NCBI GenBank assembly: GCA_963787675.1 | Contig: CAWBDV010000020.1 | Span: forward strand, 1-64,000 | DNA: 64,000 bases | Source of the DNA: JAJPKK01 sp963787675 | GTDB lineage: Bacteria > Pseudomonadota > Alphaproteobacteria > Rhizobiales > Xanthobacteraceae | Direction: 5' to 3' | Shown here: positions 8,442-17,364 of the stretch, piece by piece | How positions within the stretch are numbered: the stretch's first letter is position 1 | How the letters are laid out: the number at the start of each line of letters is the position of its first letter | Position numbers and translations under genes: made by a program | The notes under the pieces: model-generated | Databases searched by the model: none | Seen by the model: the letters and a program-made list of their open reading frames with translations, nothing else | What the model was told of the DNA's origin: nothing

Positions 8442-9311
8442 TCAGTTCCGCACGGCGGGTGTTTCGACCGGCAGGCCGGTACCGCGCCAAGCGAGGTAGA
8501 GCTCAAGCGCAGTGGCGTCGTCGGAGAGCGGCGGGTATGGCGTGCCCCGCACATCGTAAACGCAGCCCTCCATGCGCTCATGCAGCGGCACGAGGCGCTG
8601 TTCACGCAGGCGATAGACCGGGAAGCCGTTCGACTGGCCTTGGCTCAGAAAGTCGGCGCGCAGATACTTGCCGTAATTATTGTCGTGGCAGTTGGCGCAG
8701 GCGAGATCGAGCTGTCCGACGCGCGTGTAATAGAGTGCTTTGCCTCGCGCGAGCCAAGGCGACATCGGGCCGTCGACTTTGGGCCTGACCGGCATTCCGC
8801 GCGACTGAAAACGGACATAGGTGGTCATATCGACGAGTTCGTCCGACCCGAACGCCCACGGCGCGGCTCCCATGCGCTCGGTCCGGCAGATGTTGATCTG
8901 CTGTTCGAGGTTCACCGGCTTGCGCAGCTTGTCGCTCCATTTCGGCATGGCCGCGCCAACGCCCTTCATCGAGGATTTGGCGTCGTGATGGCAGCTCGCG
9001 CAGGACTTCCCTGCCGTGCCGTCCACCTGCGACCACAGCCGTTCGCCCGCCTCGACTCCAAAGAAACCCGGATTGACGAGATCGTCGTCCTGAATCGCCC
9101 GGGTCTCCTTGGTGCGGAACCAATAGCCTGACACGATCTCCTGCAGCGGATATTCGGGACCCGGCGCCTTGATGCCGTGACCCCGCCATTGCGGGTGCTC
9201 AAGCTCACTCTCCGCGACGGCCGCCGCGCCGGCGAGGCAAACGACGCAAGCCATCATGCAGCGCACGGAAATATAGAGAATGCGCCTCAATTCGAAGCCG
9301 AGACTAATCAT
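8442..9311 (-). CDS. soxA: SoxA, c-type cytochrome subunit of SoxAX
   Basis: 289 residues with an N-terminal signal peptide. It is the diheme type: two CxxCH sites, CASCH near residue 104 and CANCH near residue 204. The conserved Cys in EGCVYDVRG (about residue 250) is the axial ligand of the active-site heme and carries the persulfide in known SoxA proteins. SoxAX catalyses the oxidative conjugation of thiosulfate to SoxY. The ATG overlaps the soxZ stop (ATGA). Confidence 0.93.
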   Translation of the reverse strand: MISLGFELRRILYISVRCMMACVVCLAGAAAVAESELEHPQWRGHGIKAPGPEYPLQEIVSGYWFRTKETRAIQDDDLVNPGFFGVEAGERLWSQVDGTAGKSCASCHHDAKSSMKGVGAAMPKWSDKLRKPVNLEQQINICRTERMGAAPWAFGSDELVDMTTYVRFQSRGMPVRPKVDGPMSPWLARGKALYYTRVGQLDLACANCHDNNYGKYLRADFLSQGQSNGFPVYRLREQRLVPLHERMEGCVYDVRGTPYPPLSDDATALELYLAWRGTGLPVETPAVRN

Positions 9312-9637
9312 ATCACCTCGATCGTCTCGGTCGCCTCGATCCTCGTGCCCTCGTCATCAACCCAGACGAATGTCAACGTGCCGGACTCCTCCGGCTTGAA
9401 GCGAAACTGAAAGTACGGATTGGCCGAAATCGCGCTCTCGAGATCGCAGCCGAACACGAACCTGCCGTTCAGCGTGCAGGTGAATGTGTTGATGATCATG
9501 CGCGGGATCAGCTTGCCGGCAGCGTCGTGGCGTAGGCCCGTCTCCATGACGTGAGACACGAGCGTCTTGACCTCGACGACCTCGCCTTTGCGGACCTGCC
9601 GCCTGTCGAGCCTGATGCGGGGCTTTGTCTCGGCCAT
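9308..9637 (-). CDS. soxZ: SoxZ, sulfur carrier partner of SoxY
   Basis: 109 residues, the family's usual length, with an immunoglobulin-like fold. Visible family segments are KGEVVEVKTLVSHVMETGLR, then FTCTLNGRFVF and YFQFRFKPEESGTLTFVWVDD. It forms the SoxYZ heterodimer that carries sulfur intermediates in the periplasm. No signal peptide is visible, in keeping with export as a folded complex with the Tat substrate SoxY. It starts 12 bases after the soxY stop. Confidence 0.92.
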   Translation of the reverse strand: MAETKPRIRLDRRQVRKGEVVEVKTLVSHVMETGLRHDAAGKLIPRMIINTFTCTLNGRFVFGCDLESAISANPYFQFRFKPEESGTLTFVWVDDEGTRIEATETIEVI

Positions 9638-9649
9638 TCTCGTATCCCG

Positions 9650-10120
9650 TCAGCCGCCGCAGCCGCCGATCGTCACCTTGATCTGCCGCGACGTGGAGAA
9701 AAAGGTGCCGTCGCTCAGCTTGGCGACCGCGATCACGTTCTGGGTTTCCGCGAGGCGGATGCGGGTTGCGGCCTCCGGCACGCTCACCGGCGAAAAGCGA
9801 AACCGCACGACCCGGGAATTGGGATTGGCGGGGGCGACCACGAGAATCTCCTCGACGTGAACATCGGCGCGGAGCGAAGCATCCACCGTTACCGACATCG
9901 GCACCGTGTTGCCGTTCTCGGCAAGCTCCGGCAGTTCAAGCCTCAGCAAGCCCTCGACCGGCTGGCGTCCTCCCGTGAACTTCCGAATCTGTTCGGCATA
10001 GTCGTTCGCAGCGAGGGCTTCTTCGGAGCCCATCGGAAGGCCGACGAGGAGGCCGGCGCCGGTTGCGGCAACACCAGCCACTGCTTGGCGCCGGCTGATA
10101 TGGTGGGTTCGCGGTGCCAT
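9650..10120 (-). CDS. soxY: SoxY, thiosulfate oxidation carrier protein
   Basis: 156 residues. A Tat signal (ISRRQAVAGVAATGAGLLVG) is followed by the SoxY beta-sandwich. The protein ends in the diagnostic GGCGG motif whose cysteine covalently carries the sulfur substrate between SoxAX, SoxB and later enzymes. It lies between soxX and soxZ with 15- and 12-base spacers. Confidence 0.95.
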   Translation of the reverse strand: MAPRTHHISRRQAVAGVAATGAGLLVGLPMGSEEALAANDYAEQIRKFTGGRQPVEGLLRLELPELAENGNTVPMSVTVDASLRADVHVEEILVVAPANPNSRVVRFRFSPVSVPEAATRIRLAETQNVIAVAKLSDGTFFSTSRQIKVTIGGCGG

Positions 10121-10135
10121 TGCGATTGTTTCAAA

Positions 10136-10621
10136 TCATTTCAAGGCGGAAAGATATGCCACCACATCTTCGACCTGCTGCGCCGATAGGATCGGCTTGC
10201 CTTCGAATTCGGGGCGCACCCGGTTCAGTCTGCCAATCCGATAGAACGCCGGCATCGCCGTGGCGTCGCCGAACACGCGCTTTGGATCAACTACAATCAT
10301 GCGCAACGCCGCCGCGTCCCACCGTCCCCCGGTGCCATCGAGAGACGGGCCGACCTCGCCGTGAAACTCGTAACCGCGCAACGCGCTTACCTCATGACAC
10401 GAAAGGCAGTTGCCGAGCTGGCGGGTGACCATCACCTGTTCGCCCCGCTTGGCATCGCCTCGCGCCCCAGCGAGCGGCTCGGGAATGGTCGGGACGCCGT
10501 TGGCAACAACGATCTTGTAGGCGACGAGTGGAGCCGCCTTCGCCGCCGACAATGGCATCGCCGCAATCACTAAGAGCGATACGGCGGCACTTACTCCCAT
10601 CGGTGCGGCGCTGTTTCGCAC
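10136..10621 (-). CDS. soxX: SoxX, monoheme c-type cytochrome subunit of SoxAX
   Basis: 161 residues with a signal peptide (cleavage near SAAKAAP). One heme site, NCLSCHEVS near residue 74, is followed by GEVGPSLDG and by a Met in ATAMPAFYR, the usual distal ligand. The C-terminus LSAQQVEDVVAYLSALK is typical of class I cytochromes c. SoxX accepts electrons from SoxA and passes them toward the respiratory chain. Confidence 0.92.
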   Translation of the reverse strand: MRNSAAPMGVSAAVSLLVIAAMPLSAAKAAPLVAYKIVVANGVPTIPEPLAGARGDAKRGEQVMVTRQLGNCLSCHEVSALRGYEFHGEVGPSLDGTGGRWDAAALRMIVVDPKRVFGDATAMPAFYRIGRLNRVRPEFEGKPILSAQQVEDVVAYLSALK

Positions 10622-10633
10622 GGGTGGAGATGC

Positions 10634-11212
10634 TCAACTCTGCCGCCGCAGATAGTCCCGCAACGATCCACGCTCGTAGCCGTGGTCCGCGACGAAGGCG
10701 AACATGCGCATGAAATCGTGAGGCGCGAGATAACCTTGAATGCGATTCACTTCACGCTCGCGCGGGGACTTCGCAGCAAGGTCCGGACCACGGTCGGGAA
10801 AGAACTGGATCGTCGGAGTGCCGCGAATTCCGTATTTCGCAGCAAGCTGTTTCTCGCCGAGCTTGGCGCCATCGAAATCGGTGACGATCCGCGAGCCATG
10901 GAGGTTGAGTTCCACGACCTCGAAGTGATCGCGGACGAAGCTTTCGATGTCCTTCCGCGCGAAATTCACGAGATGGGTCTCGCGGCAATAGGGGCAGCCG
11001 CGCTGCTCCCACAAGACGGCAAGCTGCTTGCCGGATGCGGTCGTAGTCTTGAGATCGTCGGCGAGTTCGAGGAAGCTATCGAGGAACCAGTCCTCACGGT
11101 AGAAGCCGTCATCGGTCATCACCGCCGCGGCGCCGGCAGGGCGCGCAAGCTGTGTCGCCGAGGAGAGCGCAACGGCCCCTCCCGCCATCAACACCGCACG
11201 CCGTGACAACAT
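10634..11212 (-). CDS. soxW: SoxW-like periplasmic thioredoxin
   Basis: 192 residues. The N-terminus (MLSRRAVLMAGGAVALSSAT) is a Tat-like or Sec signal. A thioredoxin fold follows with active site RGCPYCRETH near residue 73 and the cis-proline segment IRGTPTIQFFPD. SoxW keeps Sox proteins, in particular SoxY, in the reduced state. It is the first gene of the minus-strand sox-F420 string. The usual reductant donor SoxV/CcdA is not in the window. Confidence 0.85.
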   Translation of the reverse strand: MLSRRAVLMAGGAVALSSATQLARPAGAAAVMTDDGFYREDWFLDSFLELADDLKTTTASGKQLAVLWEQRGCPYCRETHLVNFARKDIESFVRDHFEVVELNLHGSRIVTDFDGAKLGEKQLAAKYGIRGTPTIQFFPDRGPDLAAKSPREREVNRIQGYLAPHDFMRMFAFVADHGYERGSLRDYLRRQS

Positions 11213-11236
11213 GGTCGAATCCCCTGTGAAACTGCA

Positions 11237-11253
11237 CCTACACTGAATGTAGG
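11237..11253. promoter_or_regulatory. Candidate operator upstream of soxW
   Basis: A 17-bp palindrome (cctaca-ctgaa-tgtagg, 6-bp perfect arms) lies about 25 bp upstream of the soxW start and is the only clear dyad in the 122-bp soxW leader. A position within or next to the promoter suits a repressor site, for example for an ArsR-type SoxR regulator, but no regulator gene is visible and the link is an inference. Confidence 0.4.
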
Positions 11254-11334
11254 AGCGATAACGTACCGCGGCAATCGCCGGGCCTAACCATTTCCATGGA
11301 TTGGCAAATCGATCATTGATAGCGCTGACCGGCT

Positions 11335-12519
11335 TCAGCGGCCGTATTCCTTCAACACGTGCCGGGCGACGGTCATTTTCAAGATCTCGTTCGGGCCCTC
11401 GGTGATCATCATGCTGCGTTGGTCGCGCCAGAACTTCTCGATGGGCAAGTCGGTGGTAAGGCCGGTTCCGCCGTGGACCGTCAAACAGCGGTCTGCGGCG
11501 ACGAACGACCGCTCGTCGCCAAAGATCTTCGCCATGTAGGCTTCGACTCGGATGTCGCGGCCCTGGTCATACTTCAGCGCGGCGTCATAGGTCATGAGCC
11601 GCAGCTGATGCAGGTCCATGTAGCTGTCCGCGAGCGCGAACTGGACCGACTGGCGGTCGGCAAGCGGCGCGCCGAAGGTAATGCGCTGCTTGGCGTAGCT
11701 TGCGCCAAGCTCAAGGCAGCGTTCGATCACGCCGATGCCGCGCGCGGCGTGACGGATGCGCCCGACACTGAGCCAGGTCTGTGCCAGCTTGAAGCCTTCG
11801 CCCTCGTTGCCGACGAGGTCGCGCACGGGCACGCGCACGTTCTCGAACAGAAGCTCCCACGGCCGGTCATCGATCATGAGCTTCTGCTCGCGCAGGCGCT
11901 TCACGCCTGGCGCGTTCATGTCGACGATGAAGGTCGAAATGCCACCACGCGCACCTTTGGCACGATCGGTCACGGCGATCACCTGGGCAAAGTCGGCGCT
12001 GCCGCCGCCGGTGATGAAACGCTTGTGGCCGTTGATGACGTAATGGTCTCCCTCGCGCACCGCCGAGGTCCGAATGCGGGCCGGATCGCCACCGGCCTCG
12101 GGCTCAGTCTGGGCGAAGCACCACTTCAGCTTGCCGGCGAGCGTCGGCACGAGGTAACGCCGCTTCTGCTCATCGTTCATGAGGTAAAGCAGCGGGCTTA
12201 CGTTTGGTCCGAAGATTTCGACCGCCCGCGGCGGCAGCGCGATGGTGCGGCCGAGCTCCGACCACACCACCGCCTTGGCGAGAAGACCAAGGCCTTGGCC
12301 TCCGTATTCCTCGGGGACATCATAGTTCGCAAGACCGAGCGCCTTGGCCTTGTCTTCGAGGTTCGCCCTGATGTCCGGGTCCATGCCGTCGCCGACACGC
12401 GAGCGCATCTCGACGGGAATCATTTCTTCATCGACGAAGCGCCGCACGGATTCCCTGAGCATGCGCAGCTCGGAGGGCAGCTCGAAATTCATTTCAGCGT
12501 CAATGGGAGCAGTGTTCAT
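11335..12519 (-). CDS. Acyl-CoA dehydrogenase
   Basis: 394 residues, FAD-dependent, oxidising an acyl-CoA to the enoyl-CoA. The family layout is complete: helical N-terminus (ELRMLRESVRRFVDEEMIP), middle beta domain with FAQTEPEAGGDPARIRT and YVINGHKRFITGGG, and C-terminal helices with VHGGTGLTTDLPIEKFWRD. The Glu of ITEGPNEI is in the catalytic-base position of many family members. It is the last gene of a minus-strand group with an acyl-CoA synthetase and a CoA-transferase. Chain length is not deducible. Confidence 0.9.
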   Translation of the reverse strand: MNTAPIDAEMNFELPSELRMLRESVRRFVDEEMIPVEMRSRVGDGMDPDIRANLEDKAKALGLANYDVPEEYGGQGLGLLAKAVVWSELGRTIALPPRAVEIFGPNVSPLLYLMNDEQKRRYLVPTLAGKLKWCFAQTEPEAGGDPARIRTSAVREGDHYVINGHKRFITGGGSADFAQVIAVTDRAKGARGGISTFIVDMNAPGVKRLREQKLMIDDRPWELLFENVRVPVRDLVGNEGEGFKLAQTWLSVGRIRHAARGIGVIERCLELGASYAKQRITFGAPLADRQSVQFALADSYMDLHQLRLMTYDAALKYDQGRDIRVEAYMAKIFGDERSFVAADRCLTVHGGTGLTTDLPIEKFWRDQRSMMITEGPNEILKMTVARHVLKEYGR

Positions 12520-12539
12520 GAGGTGGATCCGTGGATTTC

Positions 12540-12592
12540 ACCCTCCCCTTGCGGGAAGGGTCGGATCGCAAGGCGATCCGGGGTGGGCTGAC
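12540..12592. repeat. Partial copy of palindromic intergenic repeat
   Basis: The segment beginning accctccccttgcgggaagg and ending in ccggggtgggctgac has two small inverted repeats (cccttgcggg, tcgcaaggcga) and echoes the left half of the element at 2554-2700. It lies in the gap between the acyl-CoA synthetase stop and the acyl-CoA dehydrogenase start. Confidence 0.5.
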
Positions 12593-12633
12593 AGTGCTGC
12601 ATCATAGGCCGCGCAGTGAGCGTTGTACCGCGA

Positions 12634-14832
12634 TCACCGCGCGCACCGGATGATCCGCACGTCGACCGCGCGCACGCCGGCTCCCTGGGGGCCGACCATC
12701 AGCGGATTGACTTCGATGTCGCTGATGGCGTCGCGATGATCGAGAAAGAGTTGCGCAAGGCCGAGAATAGCCGCGACGAGAGCGTCAACATCGCGCGGCG
12801 GCTGGCCGCGGAACGAGCCAAGCAACGGCGCGGAGCGGAGGCCGGCGAGCATGGCGCGCACTTCGGCTTCATCGACCGGCAGCAGCGCAATCGCGGTGTC
12901 GGCCAGGACTTCAACCGTGATACCGCCGAGGCCCAGCACGAGGAACGGGCCGTAGAGCGGATCGGTGCGGGCGCCGACGATGAATTCGAGGCCCGAAACC
13001 ATCTCCTGCACCAGAAAGCCATCGACCCGCGCGTCCGGGTGGTGTGCCCTGACTCCGGCGTGCATCTTCCGCGCCGCCTCCACCACAGCGGCGCTATCGG
13101 CAAGGCCGAGGGCGACTGCGCCCGCTTCAGTCTTGTGGGACACGTCAGCCGAGACGAGCTTGAGCGCCACCGGAAAGCCGATATCGGCCGCCCGCGCCGC
13201 GGCGTCCTCGGCTGATGATGCCATGGCGCTGTGCGGCGGCGCGAGACCATGGGCTGCAAGAAGCGTGTCGAGCGCCGGGCCGTCCGGAAGCACCTTGCCG
13301 ACAGGGACCGGTAGCTCCAGGCCCGAACGCCCATGCGCACACGCGCGCAGCTCCGCATAAGTCGCAAGTGCCTGCAAGGCATGGACTGCAGCGGGCAACC
13401 CTTGGAGGAAAGGCAGGCCGGTCTTGCGGCCGAAATCGCGCGCAGCTTCGGTCAAATTCTGCGCCATGCGGGCGAGGAACAGCACTGGCTTGTCGGTAGT
13501 CGCAGCGAGATCGGCGAGAATGGCGGCATCGGAAACCTCATGCGGCAGGATCGGCAATTGGCCCTGCACGCCGAGCATATCGACATTCGGGTCGGCGACG
13601 ACGTGCTTGCAGATCGCGGCGAACTTGTCTTGGCGGCGGACATTGGTCGCGCCGACATCAAGCGGATTGCCCGGCACCAGACCGGGGTCGATAAGGCCGA
13701 CGAGCCGCTCCTTGGTCGCTGGCGCAAAATCTGCGAGTTCCGCGCCTTCTTCGCTCGCATAGTCGACGAGGAGCCCGACCGAGTTTCCCGAGGTGGTGAT
13801 CAGCCCGATGCGCCGCCCCTTGGGGAGCCTGCCCGGCGCAAACGCGAGGCAGGTCTCCAGCATCTCATCGAGATCGTGGCAACGCACGATGCCGTAGCGG
13901 CGGCACAGCGCGTTGAACACGACATCGTCTCCGGCAAGCGCGCCGGTGTGGCTCATTACGGCTTCCTTGGCACGTTCGCTCCGCCCGCTCTTGACCATCA
14001 GGATCGGCTTCCCGATGGCAAGCGCGCGCGCCGCGGCAGCCATGAATGCCGCCGGGCGGCGAATGCCTTCGATGAGGCAGACGATGATCTTCGTGTTCTC
14101 GTCGTCGAGGAAGAACTCGAGATAATCGGTCAGGTCGAGATCAAGCTCGTTGCCGCTCGAAACGCAGTACGAAAACCCGAGACCGCGTAGGCTCGCCTGA
14201 TCCAACCAGTACTGAAACGTCCCGCCGGAGTGGAACACGACGCCGACCGAACCCGGCACGACCGCGCGGATGCGCGGGTGCGGATAGAGCAGCAGGCGCT
14301 CTCGCACCGACAGAAGGCCCATGCAGTTGGGGCCGCTGATGCGCAGGCCGTAGCGGTCCCGCAGGTCGAGGAGCGCCCGCGCCCGCACCGCGCCGGCCGG
14401 GTCGCCGCCCTCGCCGAACTGAGCGGCGTAGACGATCGCACTGCGCAGGCCGTGGCGGGCACCCTCTTCCAGGGATGCCGCGACCGCCTCGCTCGGAATG
14501 ACGGCAAGCGCGAGATCGATCAATTCAGGAAGAGCCGCGAAATTGGGCGCACACTTTCGTCCCCACGCTTCGGCACGGTTCGGATTAACGAGATGAAGCC
14601 GAACGGGAAAGCCCATCAGCTCGAGGTTGTCGTAGAGCCGTTGCGCCCACCCGCCGCGACTTGCCTCCGAGGCACCGACAAGCGCGATCGATTTCGGCCG
14701 CAGCAAAGCTTCGAGCCCATTCATGGCGGCCGAAGCACGCGCGGGAGCGCTATCGCGTCGGTCTAACTCTGGCGCCATGCTCTCGCTTTCCTCATCTTCA
14801 ACGGCGGATGGCGAGCACTTTCTTTCACTCAA
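12634..14832 (-). CDS. NDP-forming acyl-CoA synthetase (acetate-CoA ligase family), fused alpha-beta type
   Basis: 732 residues. Order of domains: CoA-binding Rossmann domain beginning LLRPKSIALVGASE near residue 45; two succinyl-CoA-ligase-like domains containing VMSHTGALAGDD, around the His used for phosphoryl transfer in this family; and a C-terminal ATP-grasp domain (GFPVALKLVSADVSHKTEAG, VDGFLVQEMVSGLEFIVGA). It forms an acyl-CoA with release of NDP and phosphate. The open frame starts at a TTG overlapping the preceding CoA-transferase stop (TTGA); internal Met starts at MAPELDRR or MNGLEALL are equally possible. The acid used is unknown. Confidence 0.85.
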   Translation of the reverse strand: MSERKCSPSAVEDEESESMAPELDRRDSAPARASAAMNGLEALLRPKSIALVGASEASRGGWAQRLYDNLELMGFPVRLHLVNPNRAEAWGRKCAPNFAALPELIDLALAVIPSEAVAASLEEGARHGLRSAIVYAAQFGEGGDPAGAVRARALLDLRDRYGLRISGPNCMGLLSVRERLLLYPHPRIRAVVPGSVGVVFHSGGTFQYWLDQASLRGLGFSYCVSSGNELDLDLTDYLEFFLDDENTKIIVCLIEGIRRPAAFMAAAARALAIGKPILMVKSGRSERAKEAVMSHTGALAGDDVVFNALCRRYGIVRCHDLDEMLETCLAFAPGRLPKGRRIGLITTSGNSVGLLVDYASEEGAELADFAPATKERLVGLIDPGLVPGNPLDVGATNVRRQDKFAAICKHVVADPNVDMLGVQGQLPILPHEVSDAAILADLAATTDKPVLFLARMAQNLTEAARDFGRKTGLPFLQGLPAAVHALQALATYAELRACAHGRSGLELPVPVGKVLPDGPALDTLLAAHGLAPPHSAMASSAEDAAARAADIGFPVALKLVSADVSHKTEAGAVALGLADSAAVVEAARKMHAGVRAHHPDARVDGFLVQEMVSGLEFIVGARTDPLYGPFLVLGLGGITVEVLADTAIALLPVDEAEVRAMLAGLRSAPLLGSFRGQPPRDVDALVAAILGLAQLFLDHRDAISDIEVNPLMVGPQGAGVRAVDVRIIRCAR

Positions 14833-16028
14833 ATGACTTTCTGCTCGCGGAGCGCCGCGATCGCGGCGGCATCGAGGTCAAGCTCCGAGGTTAGGATTTC
14901 CTCGGTGTGCTCACCGAGGGTCGGCGGCGCGCGGCGGATCGAGGCCGGCGTACCGGAGAATTTGTAGGGCATCCCCACGAGCCTGAGGTCGCCGATGGTT
15001 TTGTGTTGCACGGTCTCGACCATGCGGCGCGCCTCGGTCTGCGGCTCAGCGAGCGCCTCGGCAACCGAATTGATGCGGCCGCACGGCACGCCCACGGCCT
15101 TGAGCTTGACGAGCCAGTTGGCCGCCGTGTCGGTCGCGAGCGCTTCGCCAATCGCGGCGTCGAGAACATCGCGATTCGCGACGCGGGCGCTGTTCACGGC
15201 AAAGCGGTTATCCTCGGCCCATTCCGGATGGCCAAGCACGGCCGCGCATTTCGCGAATTGAACGTCGTTGCCGATGGCGAGCGCCATCATCGCATCAGTC
15301 GCCGAATACGTGGTGTAGGGAACGATCGAGGGATGGCCGTTGCCGAAGCGGCCGCCGCCGCGGCCGGAGACGAGCACATTGGAAGCGACGTTCACCAGCA
15401 TGAAGAGCGAGGATTCAAACAACGAGACCTCGACCTTCTGGCCACGCCCGCTGGCGTGACGCGAATTGAGCGCGGCGAGAATCGAATTGCAGGCAAGCAT
15501 GCCGGTGCAAACGTCGACGATCGCGACGCCATATTTTGTCGGTCCACCGTCGGGCTCGCCGCAAATGCTCATCAGCCCGGATTCCGCCTGGAGGACGAAA
15601 TCGTAGCCCGGCAACGAAGCCTTCGGACCGCTCGAACCGTACCCGGTGATCGAGCAACGCACCGCGCGCGGTGCCTCCGCGTCGAACCAGTCATCGGTAA
15701 AGCCCCATTTGCCAAGCGTGCCGAGCTTGAAGTTGTCGATGACCACATCGGCCTTGCGGATGAGGCCTGCAAGCAGCTTTCGCCCGGCGGGGACCGCCAT
15801 GTTGAGCGTGAGCGAACGCTTGTTGCGGTTCGCCCCGAGAAAATACGCCGCTTCGCCGGCAGCGAATGGCGGGCCCCAGGTGCGCGTGTCATCGCCAGTC
15901 GGAGGCTCGACCTTGATCACGTCGGCGCCCATGTCGCCCAGCATCATCGCGCACATCGGCCCTGCGAGAATGCGCGTGAGATCGAGGACACGCACACCGG
16001 CGAGCGCGCCAGTCGCCTCCCCGCTCAT
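14829..16028 (-). CDS. Family III CoA-transferase (CaiB/BaiF type)
   Basis: 399 residues. It has the family's N-terminal signature GVRVLDLTRILAGPMCAMMLG followed by GADVIKVEPPTGDDTR, the RNKRSLTLNM segment and the catalytic Asp in LPGYDFVLQAESG. Such enzymes move CoA between carboxylic acids (for example oxalate/formate, succinyl-CoA donors). The gene begins the minus-strand catabolic group and diverges from a Bug-type binding protein, suggesting uptake plus activation of an organic acid. Confidence 0.9.
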   Translation of the reverse strand: MSGEATGALAGVRVLDLTRILAGPMCAMMLGDMGADVIKVEPPTGDDTRTWGPPFAAGEAAYFLGANRNKRSLTLNMAVPAGRKLLAGLIRKADVVIDNFKLGTLGKWGFTDDWFDAEAPRAVRCSITGYGSSGPKASLPGYDFVLQAESGLMSICGEPDGGPTKYGVAIVDVCTGMLACNSILAALNSRHASGRGQKVEVSLFESSLFMLVNVASNVLVSGRGGGRFGNGHPSIVPYTTYSATDAMMALAIGNDVQFAKCAAVLGHPEWAEDNRFAVNSARVANRDVLDAAIGEALATDTAANWLVKLKAVGVPCGRINSVAEALAEPQTEARRMVETVQHKTIGDLRLVGMPYKFSGTPASIRRAPPTLGEHTEEILTSELDLDAAAIAALREQKVI

Positions 16029-16283
16029 CGCGTGCGCTTCCCAGCGGCCATGGCGCTTTCGTCGGGCTTACTCGCGACCGTAGATTGCGAGTGGTTCGCG
16101 AACGATCTTGCCATCTGTTTCCCTCTGCGCGACGCGCACGTTTCTACGGCAGCGCCCGATGGGCGACAAGGCGCGCCATTGCAACGCAGACGGCCCATGC
16201 CGACGCGGCTTTCGCACGCCGGGGCCGCGGTGTAAGTTGCGATAAAATAAAGTTCGTCGCGAAGCGACGATGGGAGGTCGCGC

Positions 16284-17252
16284 ATGAGCCGCCGCATCTT
16301 CGCAGCCATATGTCCAATCGTGCTTGCACTCGCCGGATGGACCGGCGCCGCGGGAGCGGAGAAATTTCCGACCCGGCCGGTCACCATCATCGTGCCCTTC
16401 GGCGCCGGCGGCTCAACCGATGTCACTTTCCGGGCGCTTGCGCAGGCCACCGAGAGGCACCTCGGCCAATCGATCGTCGTCGAGAACCGGCCCGGCGCAT
16501 CGGGCACGCTTGGGCCAGCCCAGATGGCGGCGAGCGCACGACCGGATGGTTACACCGTCGCGCAGATGTTCGATGCAGTCTGGCGCGCGCCTTACATCAG
16601 CAAGGTGAATTTCGATCCCGCGACCGACTTCACCTACATCATCGGTGTCACCGGCTATACCTGGGGCGTCGTGGTGCGGAGCGACTCGCGCTGGCACACC
16701 TTCGGCGAACTGCTGCAGGATGCGAAGGCTCACCCGGGCACGGTGAATTACGCGACGACCGGCTCGTTCACGACGCCTGAGATCTCGATGCAGCGCATTG
16801 CGCGGCTCAAGGGCATCGATTGGGTCCCGGTTCCGTTCAAAGGCAATGCCGATCAGATCAATGCACTGCTCGGCGGGCACATTCATGCCATCGCCTCATC
16901 GACCGGCTGGGCACCGCAGGTGGAGGCCGGTCAGTTCCGCATACTTGTCACGTTCGGCGCCGACCGCACCAAGAGCTGGCCCCAGGTACCGACCTTGCGT
17001 GAATCCGGCATCGATATGGTGGTGGACTCCCCCTATGGGCTGGTGGGTCCCAAAGGCATCGATCCAGCCGTCGTCAAGATTTTGCACGACGCGTTCAAGA
17101 AGGGCATGGAGGAGCCGGCGTTCATCGACACGATGAACAAGCTCAACCAGGAATTCATCTACATGAGCAGCGACGATTTCCGCGCCTTCGTGCTCAGACA
17201 GATGGAAGAGGAAAAGCGTATCGCCGCCGAACTCGGTCTCAAGCAGGACTGA
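16284..17252 (+). CDS. Bug/TctC-family tripartite tricarboxylate transporter substrate-binding protein
   Basis: 322 residues, signal peptide cleaved near GAAGAEK. The family signature is clear: FPTRPVTIIVPFGAGGSTDV, then IVVENRPGASGTLG, and an FDPATDFTYI segment. A strong ribosome site (GGGAGG) precedes the ATG. Bug proteins bind carboxylates in the periplasm; many lack a linked TctAB permease, as here. The divergent CoA-transferase group suggests an organic-acid ligand. Confidence 0.9.
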   Translation: MSRRIFAAICPIVLALAGWTGAAGAEKFPTRPVTIIVPFGAGGSTDVTFRALAQATERHLGQSIVVENRPGASGTLGPAQMAASARPDGYTVAQMFDAVWRAPYISKVNFDPATDFTYIIGVTGYTWGVVVRSDSRWHTFGELLQDAKAHPGTVNYATTGSFTTPEISMQRIARLKGIDWVPVPFKGNADQINALLGGHIHAIASSTGWAPQVEAGQFRILVTFGADRTKSWPQVPTLRESGIDMVVDSPYGLVGPKGIDPAVVKILHDAFKKGMEEPAFIDTMNKLNQEFIYMSSDDFRAFVLRQMEEEKRIAAELGLKQD

Positions 17253-17293
17253 GTTGGACCAGTCGTTCACGCATCACGACAATCACATACGAC

Positions 17294-17326
17294 GACGGGG
17301 CAAGGAGAGAACCTCCCTGCCCCGTC
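17294..17326. terminator. Hairpin between convergent genes
   Basis: Perfect 9-bp arms gacggggca (17294-17302) and tgccccgtc (17318-17326), with further GG/CC pairing inside. It lies midway between the Bug gene (ends 17252) and the convergent gene ending at 17365. There is no strong T-run on either strand, so termination is inferred from position. Confidence 0.5.
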
Positions 17327-17364
17327 CATGATTGGTCCGCCTTCAGTTCGCTGGCGGCGCGACT

